DNA from: Alteromonas aquimaris | GTDB lineage: Bacteria > Pseudomonadota > Gammaproteobacteria > Enterobacterales > Alteromonadaceae | Reading direction: 5' to 3' | Assembly: GCF_026183695.1 (NCBI RefSeq) | Contig: NZ_JAPFRD010000011.1 | Coordinates: forward strand, 718,796-782,795 | DNA length: 64,000 nt | Shown here: in pieces, positions 25,876 through 34,504 of the stretch | Numbering within the stretch: the stretch's first letter is position 1 | Layout: every line of letters starts with the position of its first letter | The notes under the pieces: model-generated | Databases searched by the model: none | The model's input: only the letters and a program-made list of their open reading frames with translations | Told to the model about the DNA's origin: nothing | Made by a program: the position numbers and the translations under genes

Positions 25876-27348
25876 TTATGGCTGTTCAGGATAAACAGGT
25901 TTTGGCGTTTTTAGCTTCGTGCCTTTTAATTCGTTTAATGTTGCCAGAGTCGGCTTGCGGTAAAAAATTAACAGCAGACCCGCGTAAATCACGGTACCTA
26001 TCACTACCAAGGCAACTAATTCTAAAAATACGTTATCAAGGGCTAGTGAATTGAAGCGTTCAAGATAGAGTACACTGGCAAACATAACAAAACCTGCAAT
26101 CGAAAAAGGCCAGGTGGGCTTCAGTGCAGCCATCAGTCCGATACCCATGTGCTTTTTTACCACAGCGAACTTCATTATTACGGTGACATAGTTAGCAATG
26201 ACCCAGCCAATGATGACGGCCACCAGGCCCCAAGGAACCATGATTAGCGGTATGAGTAAGTTGACCACCAGGTTGATAATGTTCAAAGTAAATGCCTGTT
26301 CTGGCAAGCCTCTTGAAATGAGCAAGTTCGGCAGATAATACGCCATAACCTGAGTAGGCGCGATGAGCGCCAATATGGAAAGTAAGTACGCACTTTGCTC
26401 CCACTTTTCACCAAACACAATTTCGATAAAGGGATGTGCGACCGCTCCAATACCAAAATAGACTGGAATAACAAACAGTGCTGTCAGGCTGACAATTCGA
26501 TGAAACGCTAAATTTAGGCGGTTTTCTTGCACCCGAGCAAGGCTCGCCAGTGCGATGCGGTTTAATGGCTGAAAAGTCAGATTGTTGATCACCGAGAAAC
26601 CCTGCTTAGCTACCGAGGCATAGGCGAACGTTGCTGCGCCTAAGAAGGAAGCAATGATGATGTTAGACGAGCGTGCTGAGAAAAAGTTAATAAATGACAT
26701 GGCAATAAGCGGCTTAGCAAACCGAATGATTTCCGGCAAGTGGCGCGTGTCATGTACTTTATGCGGTGAAAAAGAAGACTTGTAGCAGGTGAGGGCAGTG
26801 GAGATAACACTCTGAATAACCTTACCGAAAATGATGGCCCACGCGCCAAACCCCTGCAATGCTGTCACCACCGACACCACCCCGCCAATCAATACCCCCG
26901 CCATGTCGTAAGCTGCTAATTTTTTATTTTCGAACTCCCGCTCAAGCTTAGCTTTATGGACTAACCGAAAGCCATTCGCGACAGGGATGATCGCAAGCGC
27001 AGCAATTAGCTGTGCGGCCAGTTCCGAATAGCTGAAATAGGCAATGGGAACAGCAATTAAAAAAATTAATACGGCGATAGCCCCCGACACGGCTATCAAT
27101 ATCCAAAAAGACAGGCTGGCAAATTCATCATCCCATTTGTCTCGTTGAATAAGGTTCTGGCTGATGCCCACGGTCACAAACAGATTACAAAAATCGACCA
27201 CCATCAAACAAATGGCGACAAGACCGAATTCTTCCACACCCAGCAATCTTGCCATAATGGCATAGACCACGAAATTGATGAGCTGCGCAAAGCCATTGGC
27301 GGAAAGGTTAAAAAAAGCACCCGTGACAGATTTAGCTTTTAAGGACAT
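25876..27348 (-). CDS. Wzx-type lipid-linked repeat-unit flippase (MOP superfamily)
   Basis: A 490-residue membrane protein with about 12-14 helices. The N-terminal pattern LSANGFAQLINFVVYAIMARLLGVEEFGLVAICLMVVDF and GISQNLIQRD is characteristic of WzxC/AmsL-like polysaccharide transporters. It should flip the undecaprenyl-linked, modified repeat unit across the inner membrane for the Wzy-like polymerase. It is transcribed toward the pyruvyl transferase gene. An AAGGAACG motif precedes the start. Together with Wzy, Wzc, Wza-like and the initiating transferase it completes a Wzx/Wzy pathway. Confidence 0.92.
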   Translation of the reverse strand: MSLKAKSVTGAFFNLSANGFAQLINFVVYAIMARLLGVEEFGLVAICLMVVDFCNLFVTVGISQNLIQRDKWDDEFASLSFWILIAVSGAIAVLIFLIAVPIAYFSYSELAAQLIAALAIIPVANGFRLVHKAKLEREFENKKLAAYDMAGVLIGGVVSVVTALQGFGAWAIIFGKVIQSVISTALTCYKSSFSPHKVHDTRHLPEIIRFAKPLIAMSFINFFSARSSNIIIASFLGAATFAYASVAKQGFSVINNLTFQPLNRIALASLARVQENRLNLAFHRIVSLTALFVIPVYFGIGAVAHPFIEIVFGEKWEQSAYLLSILALIAPTQVMAYYLPNLLISRGLPEQAFTLNIINLVVNLLIPLIMVPWGLVAVIIGWVIANYVTVIMKFAVVKKHMGIGLMAALKPTWPFSIAGFVMFASVLYLERFNSLALDNVFLELVALVVIGTVIYAGLLLIFYRKPTLATLNELKGTKLKTPKPVYPEQP

Positions 27349-27483
27349 TGAAACCGACGTTCCTTGTATACTTCATTAAGCGAGAGCAGGCATGCAGCCT
27401 GCCATTCTTTGTAGCTATTGTTGCATTAAGTGATAAGTGAGTACATTGATACTCATTACGAAAACTAACGGCAACAGATTATA

Positions 27484-29568
27484 CTAATCCTTTACAGGAA
27501 TTATCCCATGTATAAATTGGGCACCCCTACGTTGGCTGAAGTTGTCAATTTCGTACCTATCACACTTTGGTAAGGTAACCGTAGTGCTGCTGCTTTTATA
27601 AATATCAGAAGCGCGCGGCCTGTTGAGCTGTTCGCTAAATTGGTAAGGCTGGGTGATACTCCCTTTGACTTTAGCCTTGCCTGCATTCAGGTTGAACAGG
27701 TAATCATTGAATGACTGATTGCCTGAAAATCCCTGCGGATCATAGATGTTAAAGCCCACCTTGTTGGCATTCTTGTGCGTAATAATAACGTTATTTTGGG
27801 AGTGCATCCAAAACGTCTCGTCGTCTTTAAATCGAGAAGCTGTAATACCGTTGCGGGAGACCGTGATCAAGTTGTGATAAAGGTTCACCTGTCCTAACGG
27901 CTTACTAATGAGGCCTCCCACTTTTATCGCTGCCCACTGTTTGCCCCGTTGATCGCCTAAATTATGGATATAGTTGTTGAAAATAAAGCTGGGCCCCACC
28001 CGCACAGGGGCCGCACTTATTCCTGAATAGGTATGGGAGATATCATTGTTGTATACCAATACATTATGCTGTCCCCCATCTATCTCAATAGCATCATCAT
28101 TCGCATAGGCTAAAGTGTTGTTATAAATGGCCGAGTCTCTGACAAACCCGCCGAGGGATTCCGCATTTTTGCGCCCCTCAATAACATCGTTGAAACGATG
28201 CTCAGCGCTCGCTTTAAATGTATTATTGCGTAAAATGATTTGCCCCTTAAAGGCGGGGTCGGGGTGGTTGGCATACGCTAGAAACGCATTGGCTCCGTTC
28301 GGGTGGCCGTCTGACCAATCATTGGCAAAGGGGGTAGGATCGTGTACATAGCAGTTCTCAATGGTAATAACGCCAGATTGTTTAAAGTACAGGGCTGAAT
28401 CGTAATTGATGGGTTGCGCGTCTTGTAATTCATACGCTTTTCCATTTTTAATAATATTCGGTTGTCGGCCCCACTTGGCAATATCACATTGATTTATCCA
28501 GATATGATGAGCATTTTCCGCATAAACAGCGTGGGTGCGACCGCCCCTCACCGTAATATTTTCAAAATAAACATAACTGTTATCGCCGATGAAAATAGAG
28601 TTTTTATCCCCTTTCCTCGCTTCTATTACGATCGATGGATCGCCTACTATTTTGGCCCATCCCGTGGCGGTTCCTTCAATCCCGAGGGCTTCTAAATCTA
28701 ATGTTCCGCCTGTATAGATATCGCTCAGCTGATATATTTTATCTGGGTCGATAGGGGGCTTATTCGGGCGCGTTTCAAATTGAGTTTGCATCACTTCCGT
28801 AGCTTGGTTCGTATCCGTCAGGGTTACTTTTACCTCGTACGAGGTCTGGGGTTGCAGAAATACAATGGGGCCGGTAAGTATTCCCTGCACGGGTTCCCAG
28901 CTTAATTGGCGTGCTTGGTGCCAGCATTCATCGCCATGTGTTTTACGATACTCAACGGTCGCTTTGACGTTTTTATTTTGATTGAACACACTGATATTGG
29001 CCGATTCTATTAAAGGAACAACATCAATAGTGCGCTGTGCATCATTGGCTACAGAATGGTTCACAGCCTGCGGCACATATAAATCAGTTTGCTTAGCCCA
29101 AGTGTCCAGAGACTGTAAATTTATATCCGGTAGTTTTTTCAGATACCGGTATAAATCGTATCGTTCTATAGGGAAGAGCACTAGCGCAGCTTTGACGTAG
29201 CCCTTCGTGTTTTCTGAAGAACGGGCAATGAGTTTTTCCACCGCATAATTCAACCCAGCTCCCTGGCGCAGTTCAATAAGTAATTCAGCTGCTGGCTTAA
29301 ACGCACTATCAGGTAGCGCTTTTAATTGACGACGATATTTATTGGCATCGGCCATCCGCTGCACCAATGCGGCGATTTCTACTACGGTTGAAAGATTCTG
29401 CTCTTCTATTTTAGTTAACGCAGCAGAGCCCGGCTGACCTAAAATCGGGGAGGCGGTAGGCGGATCTTCTGACTCCACCTTGGTGCAGCCAGCAAGGGAT
29501 AACCACAGCGCAAAAGTTAATATTTCAAACGTCCGTTGTAAAAGAGTAACAAAATAGTGTGTTCTCAA
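27484..29568 (-). CDS. Secreted lipoprotein with right-handed parallel beta-helix
   Basis: A protein of about 694 residues. The lipobox LAGC near residue 28 predicts a lipoprotein. A helical region (about 50-180), a beta-sandwich-like segment (VTLTDTNQ...TQFETRPNKPP) and a parallel beta-helix from about residue 300 follow, with turns such as HHIWINQCDIAKWG, VITIENCYVHDP, NNTLAYANDDAIEIDGG and NVLVYNNDISHTYSG. Beta-helix proteins in polysaccharide loci act as lyases, epimerases or polymer-binding factors; which applies here is unknown. TTG 29568 is preferred because AGGTGA lies 6 bases upstream; GTG 29574 is directly abutting that motif. Confidence 0.78.
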   Translation of the reverse strand: MRTHYFVTLLQRTFEILTFALWLSLAGCTKVESEDPPTASPILGQPGSAALTKIEEQNLSTVVEIAALVQRMADANKYRRQLKALPDSAFKPAAELLIELRQGAGLNYAVEKLIARSSENTKGYVKAALVLFPIERYDLYRYLKKLPDINLQSLDTWAKQTDLYVPQAVNHSVANDAQRTIDVVPLIESANISVFNQNKNVKATVEYRKTHGDECWHQARQLSWEPVQGILTGPIVFLQPQTSYEVKVTLTDTNQATEVMQTQFETRPNKPPIDPDKIYQLSDIYTGGTLDLEALGIEGTATGWAKIVGDPSIVIEARKGDKNSIFIGDNSYVYFENITVRGGRTHAVYAENAHHIWINQCDIAKWGRQPNIIKNGKAYELQDAQPINYDSALYFKQSGVITIENCYVHDPTPFANDWSDGHPNGANAFLAYANHPDPAFKGQIILRNNTFKASAEHRFNDVIEGRKNAESLGGFVRDSAIYNNTLAYANDDAIEIDGGQHNVLVYNNDISHTYSGISAAPVRVGPSFIFNNYIHNLGDQRGKQWAAIKVGGLISKPLGQVNLYHNLITVSRNGITASRFKDDETFWMHSQNNVIITHKNANKVGFNIYDPQGFSGNQSFNDYLFNLNAGKAKVKGSITQPYQFSEQLNRPRASDIYKSSSTTVTLPKCDRYEIDNFSQRRGAQFIHGIIPVKD

Positions 29569-29741
29569 AACCACTCACCTTAATATTCGAGAGTTTGCTG
29601 CAAACCGAATACTTGATAAGGCAACATTAATGCCATGCTGCAAAGAGGTGGTTTAGTGGTGAATGCAAACAAATTGCGCCTGTTGATGTCGCTTTTGAAA
29701 GACGCAAGCCGCATGTTTATATCAACACGGGTTGGTATTTT

Positions 29742-30257
29742 TCAAAGCTGGCGTGACAATTTAGCCGATTCACCGAGTTGCTCAGCCCAGCGCCGCTCGG
29801 ATTGGGTGAGATGTCGACATCGGGGAGCATCTAGTCGATGAATAAGGCGGTAACTATCACCGGCAGACAGCCCTTGATAGTGACAAAAAGCCAGGACTAA
29901 CAGTAAAGAACGTTTACAGTTGCTATCGCAATGAACATATAAGAAAGATGACTGATTAAGGATTTTTTTAAAGGAAATTAAATATTGTTGTAAATAGGCC
30001 TGTTCTGCTTCGGCGAGCGGGGTGCGTATGTGAAGAGGCATCCATAACCACTTTAACGATGCGTCTAGCATCGCGGTTTGTAATCCAGCCTCCATCTCGT
30101 CTTCAGTTTGTAATGTGACTAAATGAGTAACGCCGCACGAGGTGAGGCTATTAAGATCGCTAAGGGCAGGCAGTGGACCTAAGCCTACTTTACCATTTAA
30201 TAGTGAAACAACAGAATGGTGAACAGATGCTTTGACATCATCATTGGTTTCAGACAT
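29742..30257 (-). CDS. Dual-specificity/tyrosine phosphatase-like protein with unusual P-loop
   Basis: A 171-residue protein with the cysteine-phosphatase signature VHCDSNCKRS: nucleophile Cys110, Arg116 and following Ser117 (HCx5R-S). The N-terminal half (LGPLPALSDLNSLTSCGVTHLVTLQTEDEM) matches the start of DSP folds, where a small protein recognises an SxxxLxxxGVxxVVxL pattern. The loop has Asn at the position where most enzymes have Gly, plus a second Cys114 that might form a protective disulfide. A possible client is the polysaccharide tyrosine kinase encoded 14 kb upstream. It forms an operon with the hemolysin III gene, 18 bases apart. Confidence 0.72.
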   Translation of the reverse strand: MSETNDDVKASVHHSVVSLLNGKVGLGPLPALSDLNSLTSCGVTHLVTLQTEDEMEAGLQTAMLDASLKWLWMPLHIRTPLAEAEQAYLQQYLISFKKILNQSSFLYVHCDSNCKRSLLLVLAFCHYQGLSAGDSYRLIHRLDAPRCRHLTQSERRWAEQLGESAKLSRQL

Positions 30258-30275
30258 GTATCTTGCTACACCACA

Positions 30276-30911
30276 TTAAACTACGTAGAAGTAAATAGAA
30301 AAATAATGACAACTGCAACCGCCAAGCACGAAAAGATGCCAGATTGCATGGGTGTATTTTACTTTCTTAGCCACGTAAAAAAACACCCCGAAACTATAAC
30401 ATAAACCACCGGCTACGATAAGCCACAAACCCGCACCCGGTAACGCCATATAAAGAGGATAGATAAGACCTAAGGCTATCCACCCCATCATCAGGTAAGT
30501 TAACAGCGACACCTTCGGAAACCGATGTTGGGCGATAAGTTTAAATACAATACCACCCATAGCCAGCGCCCACACCACCGCAGTCATCGTAATACCTAAC
30601 CATCCACCCACGGCAACCAATAAAAGCGGCGTGTAGGTACCCGCGATTAACAGGTAAATTGCGCTGTGATCGAATAACTTTAGCCAACCCTTGGCTTTTT
30701 GGTGAGAAATGGCGTGATAAAGGGTGGAACTCAAAAACATCAGAATAAGTGTGGCACCATAGACGGCCCCAGCGGTAATGGCCAGTGGATCTTCGGCGCG
30801 AATCATCATTAGAACCAGACCTACCACTGCCGCGACAAACCCAATACCATGAGTAACGCTGTTGAGCCTCTCTTCCACTAGCGAATATGCTTTTCCTTTG
30901 ATTGAATCCAC
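30276..30911 (-). CDS. Hemolysin III / PAQR family membrane protein (YqfA-like)
   Basis: A 211-residue integral membrane protein of about seven helices. Family motifs are EERLNSVTHGIG near the N-terminus, SSTLYHAISH, LFDHSAIYLLIAGTYTP and, near the C-terminus, THAIWHLFVLGG. The conserved His and Ser/Asp residues of these motifs bind a metal in PAQR proteins, suggesting a hydrolase-like role in membrane lipid homeostasis. The start is GTG, supported by AGGAGG 7 bases upstream. It is the promoter-proximal gene of a two-gene operon with the phosphatase-like protein. Confidence 0.9.
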   Translation of the reverse strand: MDSIKGKAYSLVEERLNSVTHGIGFVAAVVGLVLMMIRAEDPLAITAGAVYGATLILMFLSSTLYHAISHQKAKGWLKLFDHSAIYLLIAGTYTPLLLVAVGGWLGITMTAVVWALAMGGIVFKLIAQHRFPKVSLLTYLMMGWIALGLIYPLYMALPGAGLWLIVAGGLCYSFGVFFYVAKKVKYTHAIWHLFVLGGCSCHYFSIYFYVV

Positions 30912-31225
30912 TTAAGATCCTCCTGCCACTATATTCACTATAGTAACGTTTCAGCGTACACGTGTACACTTAAAAACACTTCACTATACTGATGCATACA
31001 GATTCAATAACTATTTAACCACAGTCAGCAGTTTATAAAAAAATAATCCACAGGGGAGCAACGAGATACACCTATCTTATTAAACGGCCTGCGAAAAATT
31101 ATACGTAAGTGTGTAGAAATAGACTTGAGCTAAGCCGAATATATGGTAGTTTGAAAGTTAAAATGCCCAGTAGACAGGTTGTTGTATGTCTCGTTGCCAT
31201 GGCTAGCGGAAAAATAACAAATATA
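30912..31225. other. Divergent intergenic region upstream of the porin-like/c-di-GMP operon
   Basis: 314 bases. It holds the start regions of the hemolysin III gene (minus) and the porin-like gene (plus), with short direct repeats around GTACACGTGTACAC near 30955-30968, itself a 14-base near-palindrome. I see no further gene; in-frame readings upstream of 31226 lack a signal-peptide-compatible start. Confidence 0.5.
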
Positions 31226-32491
31226 ATGCGTACGTTGAAACTTTTTTATTTACTTATTCTTTGCACCTCCATTCCAAGCATGGCAGAGCCTTCTGTTAAT
31301 GTTTCAGGTTTTGGGGCGTTGGGGATCGTTGTCAACGATTCTGATCAATTCGGCTACCGCAGCGACTTCTCTAAACCAGAAGTGGTCACTGCTGATGACA
31401 TCGATATCAAACAAACCAGTAAATTAGGTGTGCAAATAGATTTTATTGCCTCCCCCACTGTTGATGCTGTGTTTCAGGCGATTTATCGGGATCAACATGA
31501 TGTATCGGTCGATAACCTGGTTAATCTGGCATTTGTTCGATATTCACCCAATGCGGATTGGTCATTTCGGCTTGGGCGAACGGCCTATGATTTATTTTTA
31601 TTGACTGAATACCGAGATATTGATTTTGCGTTGCCTTGGGCGCACGTCCCCAGCGAAATTTATGCAATGATTCCTCACCGCTTTATCGATGGCGCCGATA
31701 TCACCCATAGTCGCAGATGGGGAAACATGACCTTGTCAGGCAAGATTTTTGCTGGTGAGAGTGAGTACGGCGTAGCGGCATATGATACTGACGACGTAGT
31801 TGACTTAAATCTGGATAATATTATTGGTCTCGCTTTGGATGCACAAACCATCGACTGGGATTTAGCGCTCAATCATACCCGGGTAAAATTTGACTCATCT
31901 TTGATTTCACCCTTATCCAATGGTCTTTTATTGCTGAATCAACAAGTACCTATGGCTTCAATGCTTTGGCCCACCATAACCGCTGTTGCTCAAGGTCTTG
32001 AAATTAACAATAGCGAAGGTCGCTATACGTCAATTGGTGGTCAATACCGCTTCGATACAGTTACGCTCATGTCTGAGCTGGCTCACACAGAATCTGATAA
32101 TTTGGTAGTAGACAATATAAGAAGTGGCTATTTTAGTGCTATTTATCATGCGGGCAACCATAACTGGTTTGCTACGATCGCTGCGAGCAGGGCAGGTAAA
32201 TTCCATTTCGGCATGGTCAATGAAGCGGCACTGAGTCAAATACCCGGAGCTGCTGAAGCCTTAGCTAACGCACGTTTTTTCCTGAACTTTTATTGTGTTA
32301 ATCAGACTACACTTAGCTTAGGGTGGCGCTGGGATTTTGCTGAAAATGTCTCATTGAAAATGCAGTGGGACCATACAAAAATAGTGGAAGGGGGAAGTTC
32401 ATTAAGACACTCACCGGTCATCGGCGCTCACTCAAATGCACCACGTGGCCATGTTAATACGTTTTTTTCAAATGTGAGTGTGGCTTTCTGA
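31226..32491 (+). CDS. Porin-like outer-membrane protein, first gene of a c-di-GMP operon
   Basis: A 421-residue protein with a signal peptide (MRTLKLFYLLILCTSIPSMA) and many alternating strands, ending in VSVAF with the terminal Phe expected of outer-membrane barrels. Text such as VNVSGFGALGIVV, LAFVRYSPNADWSFRLGRTAYD and GWRWDFAENVSLKMQWDHTKI resembles the phosphate/pyrophosphate-selective or nutrient porins. ATG 31226 is chosen because it places the signal peptide at the N-terminus; a longer reading from 31109 does not. It overlaps the next gene by one base (TGATG), implying shared function with the binding protein and the c-di-GMP enzymes. Confidence 0.78.
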   Translation: MRTLKLFYLLILCTSIPSMAEPSVNVSGFGALGIVVNDSDQFGYRSDFSKPEVVTADDIDIKQTSKLGVQIDFIASPTVDAVFQAIYRDQHDVSVDNLVNLAFVRYSPNADWSFRLGRTAYDLFLLTEYRDIDFALPWAHVPSEIYAMIPHRFIDGADITHSRRWGNMTLSGKIFAGESEYGVAAYDTDDVVDLNLDNIIGLALDAQTIDWDLALNHTRVKFDSSLISPLSNGLLLLNQQVPMASMLWPTITAVAQGLEINNSEGRYTSIGGQYRFDTVTLMSELAHTESDNLVVDNIRSGYFSAIYHAGNHNWFATIAASRAGKFHFGMVNEAALSQIPGAAEALANARFFLNFYCVNQTTLSLGWRWDFAENVSLKMQWDHTKIVEGGSSLRHSPVIGAHSNAPRGHVNTFFSNVSVAF

Positions 32492-32928
32492 TGTTGGGAT
32501 TATCACTTTTAAAAACCATGGTATTGGTTGGCAGCCTAAGCGCTTCGAGCTTGGTTCACAGTTCTGAGTTGGTAGTGGTAGTGCATAAAGACAACCCAAC
32601 TGAACACCTGACACGTTCTCAACTCATCGATCTTTATATGGGTAAATACGTGGCCTTTCCAGATGGCAGTAAAGCTCAACCACTCGATATAGATAATGAT
32701 GAAACCACTAAAGAACAGTTTTATCAGGCTCTTGTCGGAATGCCACTGAACCGGGTGAATGCGTACTGGTCCCGGGTTAAATTTTCTGGGCGTGCCAGAC
32801 CCCCAGTGGTGCAACAAGATCAACAGGCCGTGTTAGCGTATATCGAGTCGACTGGCTCGGCTATCGCTTACATCCATAAAAATAACCTCACTGACAAAGT
32901 GAAAGTGGTCTATCGGTTCGATGAATAA
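32491..32928 (+). CDS. Small periplasmic phosphate-binding-like (PBP-like) protein
   Basis: A 145-residue exported protein. A signal peptide (to about SLVHS) precedes ELVVVVHKDNPTEHLTRSQLIDLYMGKYVAFPDGSKAQPLDI, then FYQALVGMPLNRVNAYWSRVKFSGRARPP and STGSAIAYIHKNN. These match the second-lobe region of PstS-like binding proteins (PBP_like_2), but the protein is under half of PstS length and so probably has one lobe only. No ABC transporter gene follows. Instead it overlaps by 8 bases with a membrane diguanylate cyclase, suggesting that it signals to that enzyme. Confidence 0.82.
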   Translation: MLGLSLLKTMVLVGSLSASSLVHSSELVVVVHKDNPTEHLTRSQLIDLYMGKYVAFPDGSKAQPLDIDNDETTKEQFYQALVGMPLNRVNAYWSRVKFSGRARPPVVQQDQQAVLAYIESTGSAIAYIHKNNLTDKVKVVYRFDE

Positions 32929-34504
32929 GAGTGGCCTCCTCGTCAGACTCGCTGTAGTTATTGGATTTGCCTCCGTAGCCATAGGTTTTTTGTCCACCCA
33001 GCTTTTTTATCGTCTTACGGTAAATCAAGAGATTGAGATTGCCAACCAGAGCATCGAGAGCTTGTTTAAAACGGTTCAGGCCACCGCTGCCACCGCAGCC
33101 TACTTAGCGGAACAAGATTTAGCTCAGGAGGTAGTAGACGGTCTGAGCACCAATGAAGTGGTTAAAAATGTGGTAATGACCTTTGAAGGAAAATCCGTCA
33201 AAGCGAATAGCGAGCCCATGCACAATTCCATGATATTTCCCATTGCTTCATTATTTGACCCCGATCAATCCATCGGCCAGATAGCGATAACCCCCAATAT
33301 TGACTACATCAAGACGCGGGCAGAGCAGTTGGCAAGAGAAAATTCCAAAGCGATGATTATGCAAGCTTTCATCGTGACGCTGGTGGCAATTTTTGTCGCC
33401 TTTTACCTAATCACCAAACCCATGATATCGATTGCGAAGGCATTACATAGAACCACGCCGGGAGATGGGAGCAGGTTAAGGGTACCTGAGTTTCATGGTA
33501 ATAGTGAGTTAGGCGTGTTAGTTCACGATATTAATAAACTATTGGATAAAACAGAAAGTCAGTTTTCCGAAGAGCGTAAGTTGCGGGAAGAAATAGAAGC
33601 TTTGGAAAAAAGGTTCCGTATGCTTTTTGAAAAGTCCATTTCGCCTATTATCTTGATGGAGCCACGCGGCAACATCCTGCTTTATAACAGCGCCTTTGAG
33701 CAAACATTGAATAAACTGGGCCGTAATTTTCAAAAAAGTTTTGGTCCACTGTTGAGTGAATTATTTGTCGAGCCAGAAACACTGGCCAACGCGGTGGAAG
33801 TAGCCTTCGCCAATGACGAAATTGCCACGGGAGAATTTCGACTATCCAGCATTAACGATGCTGAATCTGTGTGGGTGCAAGTCATTGTGACGTCTATCGT
33901 TAGTGAAGATTTGCGTGAATATTATCAGGTTACTCTTCACGACATATCAAAGAGAAAGCGCGAACTGGATATGCTCGCCTATCAGGCTGATTTTGACAAA
34001 CTGACGAAACTTAACAACCGACAGGGCCTGGAAAAATACTTACATAATCTTATTGAAGCCGAGAGCCCTTTTACCCTGGTGTTGATGGATTTGAATTGGT
34101 TTAAGCAGGTTAATGATATTTATGGCCACAAATCCGGCGATGAAATACTTATTTTCGTCGCGGATAAGATAAAGAAAGCGATTCGCCCCACCGATGTGGC
34201 GGGCCGTTGGGGAGGCGACGAATTTGTGTTGATCCTTAACAATGCTGATCAAACTCAAACTACCCAGGTAGTTGAAAGGCTGGTCCATCTTATTTCTAAA
34301 CCTTATTATTTACGTAAATACGACCAGAACGTTACCATTGGCGCGAGTGCCGGTGCAGCCTCGTTTCCTACCGATTCCAGCGAACTGCAGGCATTATTGC
34401 ATTTAGCCGACCAGGCGATGTACCAAGCCAAAAAAGTGAAAGAAAGTAACCCTAGCGATTTCTTACGTTTTGCTGAGTCTCTTATTGAGGAAGATAATGC
34501 CTAG
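32921..34504 (+). CDS. Membrane diguanylate cyclase with periplasmic sensor, PAS and GGDEF domains
   Basis: Makes c-di-GMP from two GTP. The 527-residue protein has a membrane helix at about 8-28, a periplasmic sensor (30-140), a second helix near 145-167, a HAMP-like linker, a coiled coil (190-230), a PAS domain (about 230-345) and GGDEF. The catalytic motif GGDEF is intact at residues 431-435, preceded by RPTD at 422-425, the product-inhibition I-site in its usual spacing. The periplasmic domain is flanked by genes for a porin-like and a binding protein, its likely signal source. The start overlaps the upstream stop (8 bases), and its end overlaps the EAL gene. Confidence 0.93.
   Translation: MNKSGLLVRLAVVIGFASVAIGFLSTQLFYRLTVNQEIEIANQSIESLFKTVQATAATAAYLAEQDLAQEVVDGLSTNEVVKNVVMTFEGKSVKANSEPMHNSMIFPIASLFDPDQSIGQIAITPNIDYIKTRAEQLARENSKAMIMQAFIVTLVAIFVAFYLITKPMISIAKALHRTTPGDGSRLRVPEFHGNSELGVLVHDINKLLDKTESQFSEERKLREEIEALEKRFRMLFEKSISPIILMEPRGNILLYNSAFEQTLNKLGRNFQKSFGPLLSELFVEPETLANAVEVAFANDEIATGEFRLSSINDAESVWVQVIVTSIVSEDLREYYQVTLHDISKRKRELDMLAYQADFDKLTKLNNRQGLEKYLHNLIEAESPFTLVLMDLNWFKQVNDIYGHKSGDEILIFVADKIKKAIRPTDVAGRWGGDEFVLILNNADQTQTTQVVERLVHLISKPYYLRKYDQNVTIGASAGAASFPTDSSELQALLHLADQAMYQAKKVKESNPSDFLRFAESLIEEDNA

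Noticed and set aside
31109-31225. Longer N-terminal start for the porin-like protein
   Set aside because: It would bury the signal peptide 39 residues inside the protein.
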